From: Chloroflexota bacterium
GTDB taxonomy: Bacteria > Chloroflexota > Anaerolineae > Promineifilales > Promineifilaceae
Assembly (NCBI GenBank): GCA_008501785.1
Contig: QQUD01000582.1
Span: 1-9,261, forward strand
Reading direction: 5' to 3'
DNA: 9,261 bases
Within the stretch, counting starts at the first letter, position 1; every line of letters begins with the position of its first letter. The translations under genes were made by a program, and so were the position numbers. This document shows, piece by piece, positions 5,756 to 9,261 of this stretch. The notes under the pieces were generated by a model. It had not been told where the DNA came from, did no database searches, and worked only from the letters and a program-made list of their open reading frames with translations.

Positions 5756-8700
5756 GTCACCAAATCACCTGTCGCGAATGTAATGCCAGCAATCCACCTG
5801 GCAGCAAGTTTTGTAGCAACTGTGGGGCAAAACTACCACCCAGCACCCATATGATTTGCCCAAACTGCGAGTCTGCAAACCCGCATGACCGCATTTTCTG
5901 CGACAACTGCGGCACACGCCTTTATAAAGATGCAACCGTCCCCCTTGATGAAGATAAGCCAGAAAAACCTGGCGGTCGTGGAGCGGCATTCACCCTACCG
6001 GCTCGACGTCCTGGAGAGACTGGAGAACTCGACCCCTCCTTGCTACCCGAATGGCTGCGTACCGGCGATACAAAAAAGAACAAAACGGTAGATGAAGGGG
6101 AAGAAGAACCCGAGGATTTACCCGAATGGTTGCAAAAATCAGTTGACGATACAAAAGACCTTGTCAAGCCCGAAAAACTTGAAGACATTACCTCAGAGAA
6201 AAAAGGAACAGATGATCTTCCAGACTGGTTAATAGACGATTCCGATTCAAACCCAATCATTGCAACGCCCGAAGAAATTTCAACAGAACTTTATCTTGAT
6301 CTGGTAAGCAAAGCAGAAGAAGATGCTTCTGAGGAGGCACCGATTGAGTTGTCTGGGGCCAATTTACCAGATTGGCTATCTGAGGCCAGCCAAATTTCCG
6401 ACACAGGTAAATTATCATCAGATGCACTGAATGACGAACCAGAAGTAGCTGACGATGAACCGGATGAAGAAGAATATGGCATGCCGGAATGGTTAGCAGC
6501 TATTACTGAAGATGGTTTTGATTCCACATCTTCGGAAGGGAATCAAACCTCCGATATATCAGGGTTGACAGAGCTGCTATCCATGCCAGATGAACCCGTT
6601 TCCGAAGAAGAAGCCGTTGAGGATAATGGATTCACAGATTGGCTCTCTGACTCTTTTCCAAGCGAAGAAGAGACATCTGTCGAACAACCTGGAGATGCTG
6701 CAGAATCATCTGGAGGATTGACCGATTGGCTCTCTGATCCTTTTGCTGGTGAAGATGAACCTCCACCCGAAAAGAGCAATGATGAAGGTGGGCTGACTGA
6801 TTGGCTGTCAGACCCGTTTGCATCTGAAGAGGAGCCAAAAGACCAACCGGCTGCTGAACGTGGCGGGTTAACAGATTGGCTTTCTGATCCCTTCAGTGGT
6901 GAAGAAGAATCTCCAGCGCAACGACTAGATGATGTTGACGATTGGCTCTCGGAGCTTGATCAAGTTTCGGAAAGCGAAAGCAAGGGAACTGGCTCTCTTG
7001 AAGATTTGTCTGATGCACCAGATTGGCTGCTGGAAGAAGTTGAGACACCAGAACCCGAAGGGGATCCCCCGCTTGACACATCGGCAGGGATTGCAGATGA
7101 AATAGCCCAAACGCTTATTGGCGACGCAGAACATATCCCCACCGATTTTGCAGAACTTTTTCAAGTTGAATCAACAGATGATTCAGATTTGCCAGATTGG
7201 TTAGCCGGGGCAGCGTCATCGGGCGATTCTTTTATCTCACAAGAGAAGGAAGATCCAACTGAAGCACTTGATAATCTTTTTGAAAAAGAGGAGTTTGCGG
7301 CTCAATCAGAATTAGATTGGCTTATGCAAACAGGGGGCTTGAATCTCCCTGATGTTAAAGAAGAAGATCTAAATGTTCCCGAAGAGCTAAAAGCTGATTC
7401 AACAATCACAGATGGTTTTGATTGGCTGTCTGATCTGGCTTCGTTGGACACAAACACATTGCAATCTGCGGAAGAATCGATAGATGAATTTGAAGATTTT
7501 GAACCAGAACCAGCAGTTGACGACTCCGTTTCCCCAGAAGGTGAAGGTGAGGCAGATGACTGGTCAGATACAGAATCCTTCCTCGCATCTGAATCGCAAC
7601 TTCGGGAGGAACTACCTGATTGGTTACCAGACCTGGACTCAGGTGAGGCAAATGAAATAGCATCTGACAAGCCCGATGAGGTGCCCAGCGAAGGATTACC
7701 AAGCTGGTTAGATAAACTTGAACCGGAATCTGGTTCACAACAAATAGAGAGCGAATTTTCACGTGAGTCTGAAGCTGAAGCTGAAAGCGACCTTGTTGAT
7801 GAGCCACAACTAGACCCACCGCAAGATAAAATTTTTGATGAGCATCTCCCGTTGGCAGAAGATTCGTTTGAATTTGATGAAGATTCGTTTGAATTTGATG
7901 GTTCAGATTCATTGCCTGACGAAATTCCATCAGTATCCCAAGAAGAGATTGTGGCGGGGACAATTCCGGACTGGTTGCAAGACTTAAAGCCTGATGATTC
8001 TAAATCAGAAGATTTATCTTTTATGGATGAACCAGCTCCTGTACAGGAAGAAGAGCTTCCGCTGCAGAAAACAGGACCGTTAGCTGGTTTGCGCGGTGTT
8101 GTCGGTATTGAACCTGCGATGACATCTGTTTTGCCCCAACAAGAAGCGCTTCCATTTACGATTACGACTGAACAACAGCAACAAATGGAGTTGATACGGC
8201 AGTTGGTTCAAGAAAAAAGTCATGTGACGACTGCTGAAGTTGCAGACAGGAAGCGGCTGGCAGCACCGGCCTGGCTACGAATTTTACTGGCGCTGTTGTT
8301 GTTGGGGGCGGTGGTTGCTGGATTGCTTATTCCAGAATCATTTATCAATGCGCAAGATAGTTTGCCCGAAGTAACTGCCAGTCTTGAGGCAATTGATAAT
8401 GTGGCAGGGCAACCTGTTTTAGTTGCATTTGAGTATTCCCCTGGAATGGCTGGAGAGCTATCGCCTCAGGCAAATTTGGTTTTGCAGCAGCTTGCAGAAA
8501 ATGGCAGCCCGATTTTCACCATTAGCCAATATACAACGGGAACAGCCCTGGCTGAAACAGCGATAACTGCTGCCGGGGAAGGGATAAATTTAGGCTACCT
8601 ACCAGGAGAGGCTGTTGGATTACGAGAGTTGGGTGACTGTCTCGATCAAAATCCTGATTCTTGCAGCAGTATTCCTGGTTGGCCACAAGATGACAGGATT

Positions 8701-9057
8701 CAAGCGTCCTTTTCGGACGTGCAGCTTGTCATATTGCTAACGGGGCATCGTGATAGTTTTGTTTATTGGGTAGAGCAGGTGGCTCAACCTTCAGGATTAC
8801 CGTTGGTTGTGGGGGTCACTCAAAGTTTAACTCCTGTGACGTTGCCTTATCAGGCTTCTGGGCAGTTGGCTGGGGTGATTTCTGGTACGCCAGGCACGGC
8901 CGTTTTCGACCAACTCGTTAATGGTGGCCCTCTCAATCCGCAATTACAAAAACAGTTAAATGCACAAACATTTGCACAATTGCTAATTGTGATTCTTTTG
9001 CTGATCGGCATGATCACTTATGGTGTCATTTCACCACTAGTAAACCGGTCAAAATGA
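5752..9057 (+). CDS. Membrane-anchored double-zinc-ribbon protein with long acidic (P/T)DWL-repeat linker
   Basis: This 1101-residue protein opens with two zinc ribbons: Cys 7, 10, 21, 24 and Cys 36, 39, 50, 53. Residues about 60-800 are acidic, low in complexity and free of cysteine, almost certainly disordered. They carry 17 short motifs of the form (P/T/x)(D/E/S)WL, among them four LTDWLSDPF-like units at about 293-385. A membrane helix follows at about 843-862, then a roughly 210-residue alpha/beta domain with two cysteines (963 and 971), then a final helix at about 1073-1094. Basic residues before the first helix (DRKRLAAPAWLR) and at the end (NRSK) put ribbons and linker in the cytoplasm and the C-terminal domain outside. 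I recall the segments VLVAFEY and LGYLPGEAVGL from Chloroflexota membrane proteins without known function. It looks like a tethered scaffold; partners for its repeated motifs are not known. Confidence 0.9.
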   Translation: MSHQITCRECNASNPPGSKFCSNCGAKLPPSTHMICPNCESANPHDRIFCDNCGTRLYKDATVPLDEDKPEKPGGRGAAFTLPARRPGETGELDPSLLPEWLRTGDTKKNKTVDEGEEEPEDLPEWLQKSVDDTKDLVKPEKLEDITSEKKGTDDLPDWLIDDSDSNPIIATPEEISTELYLDLVSKAEEDASEEAPIELSGANLPDWLSEASQISDTGKLSSDALNDEPEVADDEPDEEEYGMPEWLAAITEDGFDSTSSEGNQTSDISGLTELLSMPDEPVSEEEAVEDNGFTDWLSDSFPSEEETSVEQPGDAAESSGGLTDWLSDPFAGEDEPPPEKSNDEGGLTDWLSDPFASEEEPKDQPAAERGGLTDWLSDPFSGEEESPAQRLDDVDDWLSELDQVSESESKGTGSLEDLSDAPDWLLEEVETPEPEGDPPLDTSAGIADEIAQTLIGDAEHIPTDFAELFQVESTDDSDLPDWLAGAASSGDSFISQEKEDPTEALDNLFEKEEFAAQSELDWLMQTGGLNLPDVKEEDLNVPEELKADSTITDGFDWLSDLASLDTNTLQSAEESIDEFEDFEPEPAVDDSVSPEGEGEADDWSDTESFLASESQLREELPDWLPDLDSGEANEIASDKPDEVPSEGLPSWLDKLEPESGSQQIESEFSRESEAEAESDLVDEPQLDPPQDKIFDEHLPLAEDSFEFDEDSFEFDGSDSLPDEIPSVSQEEIVAGTIPDWLQDLKPDDSKSEDLSFMDEPAPVQEEELPLQKTGPLAGLRGVVGIEPAMTSVLPQQEALPFTITTEQQQQMELIRQLVQEKSHVTTAEVADRKRLAAPAWLRILLALLLLGAVVAGLLIPESFINAQDSLPEVTASLEAIDNVAGQPVLVAFEYSPGMAGELSPQANLVLQQLAENGSPIFTISQYTTGTALAETAITAAGEGINLGYLPGEAVGLRELGDCLDQNPDSCSSIPGWPQDDRIQASFSDVQLVILLTGHRDSFVYWVEQVAQPSGLPLVVGVTQSLTPVTLPYQASGQLAGVISGTPGTAVFDQLVNGGPLNPQLQKQLNAQTFAQLLIVILLLIGMITYGVISPLVNRSK
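6628..6912 (+). repeat. Four-copy internal protein repeat (G-[LF]-T-D-W-L-S-D)
   Basis: Four units beginning at 6628, 6715, 6790 and 6865 encode GFTDWLSDSF once and GLTDWLSDPF three times, each followed by an acidic tail such as GEDE, SEEE or GEEE. Spacings are 87, 75 and 75 bp (29, 25 and 25 codons). Synonymous codons differ between copies (for example gattggctctctgat and gattggctgtcagac), so the peptide rather than the DNA has been conserved, and these are not recent duplications. Confidence 0.85.
7858..7899 (+). repeat. Perfect 21-bp tandem duplication encoding EDSFEFD twice
   Basis: The 21-bp unit at 7858-7878 is repeated without any change at 7879-7899, in frame, giving EDSFEFD-EDSFEFD in the acidic linker of the zinc-ribbon protein. 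Identity at third codon positions marks it as a recent slippage or duplication event, unlike the older WL repeats upstream. Confidence 0.95.
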
Positions 9058-9067
9058 CAACAAATGT

Positions 9068-9261
9068 ATGAATGAGTTTATTGGTCTGATCATTGGATTT
9101 ATATTGACATTGTTGATTTTCAGCTATTTGTTGGGGGATAATCCCCTGTACCGATTGGCCATTCATTTGCTGGTTGGCACGAGTGCTGCTTATGCGGCTC
9201 TCATCGTGATTCAACAGGTCATCATACCAGTATTCGACCTTATTCGAGAAGACCCGAGAAA
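9068..9261 (+). CDS. Partial small membrane protein, fifth gene of the operon
   Basis: An ATG at 9068, 10 nt after the zinc-ribbon gene stop, opens a frame that stays open to the window edge (64 complete codons). The sequence starts MNEFIGLIIGFILTLLIFSY and continues through LLGDNPLYRLAIHLLVGTSA and AYAALIVIQQVIIPVFDLIR. Two membrane helices are clear, about residues 4-21 and 29-50. The GDNPLYRLAIHL segment matches my memory of a protein that accompanies DUF6754 genes in Chloroflexota, which supports this start and operon membership. There is no good Shine-Dalgarno, so translation may depend on the upstream gene. An overlapping ATG at 9064 stops after three codons and is rejected. The C-terminal part is outside the window. 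Confidence 0.75.
   Translation, partial: MNEFIGLIIGFILTLLIFSYLLGDNPLYRLAIHLLVGTSAAYAALIVIQQVIIPVFDLIREDPR

Larger units (their letters stand above)
927..8903. repeat. Dispersed palindrome ACGGCCGT, 14 copies
   Basis: Exact copies start at 927, 1398, 1776, 2166, 2364, 2678, 3297, 3404, 3471, 3755, 4468, 4952, 5737 and 8896. Random expectation for any one octamer in 9.26 kb is about 0.14. All lie within genes on either strand, in three codon phases: ACG-GCC-GTN (Thr-Ala-Val) 8 times, NAC-GGC-CGT (Asn/Tyr-Gly-Arg) 4 times, and CGG-CCG-T (Arg-Pro) twice. Most are extended to AACGGCCGT or ACGGCCGTT. This is a HIP1-like genome signature in character; its function is unknown. Confidence 0.9.

Noticed and set aside
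7406..7963. Minus-strand open frame of 185 codons opposite the acidic linker
   Set aside because: It is a His/Leu/Gln-rich mirror of repetitive acidic codons in the linker; no start signal or independent family character.
9064..9075. ATG at 9064 as start of the last gene
   Set aside because: It reads three codons and stops (ATG TAT GAA TGA); the ATG at 9068 opens a long hydrophobic frame.

Overview
The window is a bacterial chromosome segment with dense gene packing, and it most likely comes from a Chloroflexota (Anaerolineae-like) genome. That assignment is an inference. It rests on a DUF6754-type membrane protein next to a double-zinc-ribbon membrane protein, and on a stand-alone XPB/Ssl2-type helicase-associated protein, a combination I associate with that phylum. 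No rRNA, tRNA, CRISPR array, transposase or phage gene is visible.

Left half (1-3799), all on the minus strand. A two-gene unit runs leftward: a YegS/DgkB-type lipid kinase (3799-2894), then, with stop and start codons abutting, a 556-residue helicase-associated (Helicase_C_3-like) protein that has no ATPase motor. Further left are an unrecognised protein of about 236 residues (353-1063), bracketed by two diverged copies of a 56-bp hairpin-prone repeat, and the first 41 codons of an unrecognised gene leaving the window at position 1. Two 13-bp operator-like palindromes, 18 bp apart, lie upstream of that partial gene.

Divergent control region (3800-4103). Two adjacent tandem arrays, each four copies of a different 8-bp unit, lie between a weak leftward promoter candidate and a strong rightward SigA-type promoter (TTTACA, 17 nt, TGC-TATACT). 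The rightward promoter overlaps the longest possible start of the first rightward gene and so sets its true start near 4104.

Right half (4104-9261), all on the plus strand. Five tightly packed genes appear to form one operon: a small 87-residue protein, a DUF6754 protein, a six-helix membrane protein, an 1101-residue zinc-ribbon protein, and the start of another small membrane protein that runs off the end. The 1101-residue protein has two four-cysteine zinc ribbons, a very long acidic and cysteine-free linker with 17 copies of a short (P/T)(D/E)WL-like motif, and a C-terminal domain between two membrane helices. The set looks like a membrane complex of unknown function, with a long cytoplasmic multivalent tether. 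This is the best candidate for an undescribed system here.

Across most of the window the palindrome ACGGCCGT recurs 14 times, in all three codon phases, which points to a DNA-level signal rather than a protein constraint.
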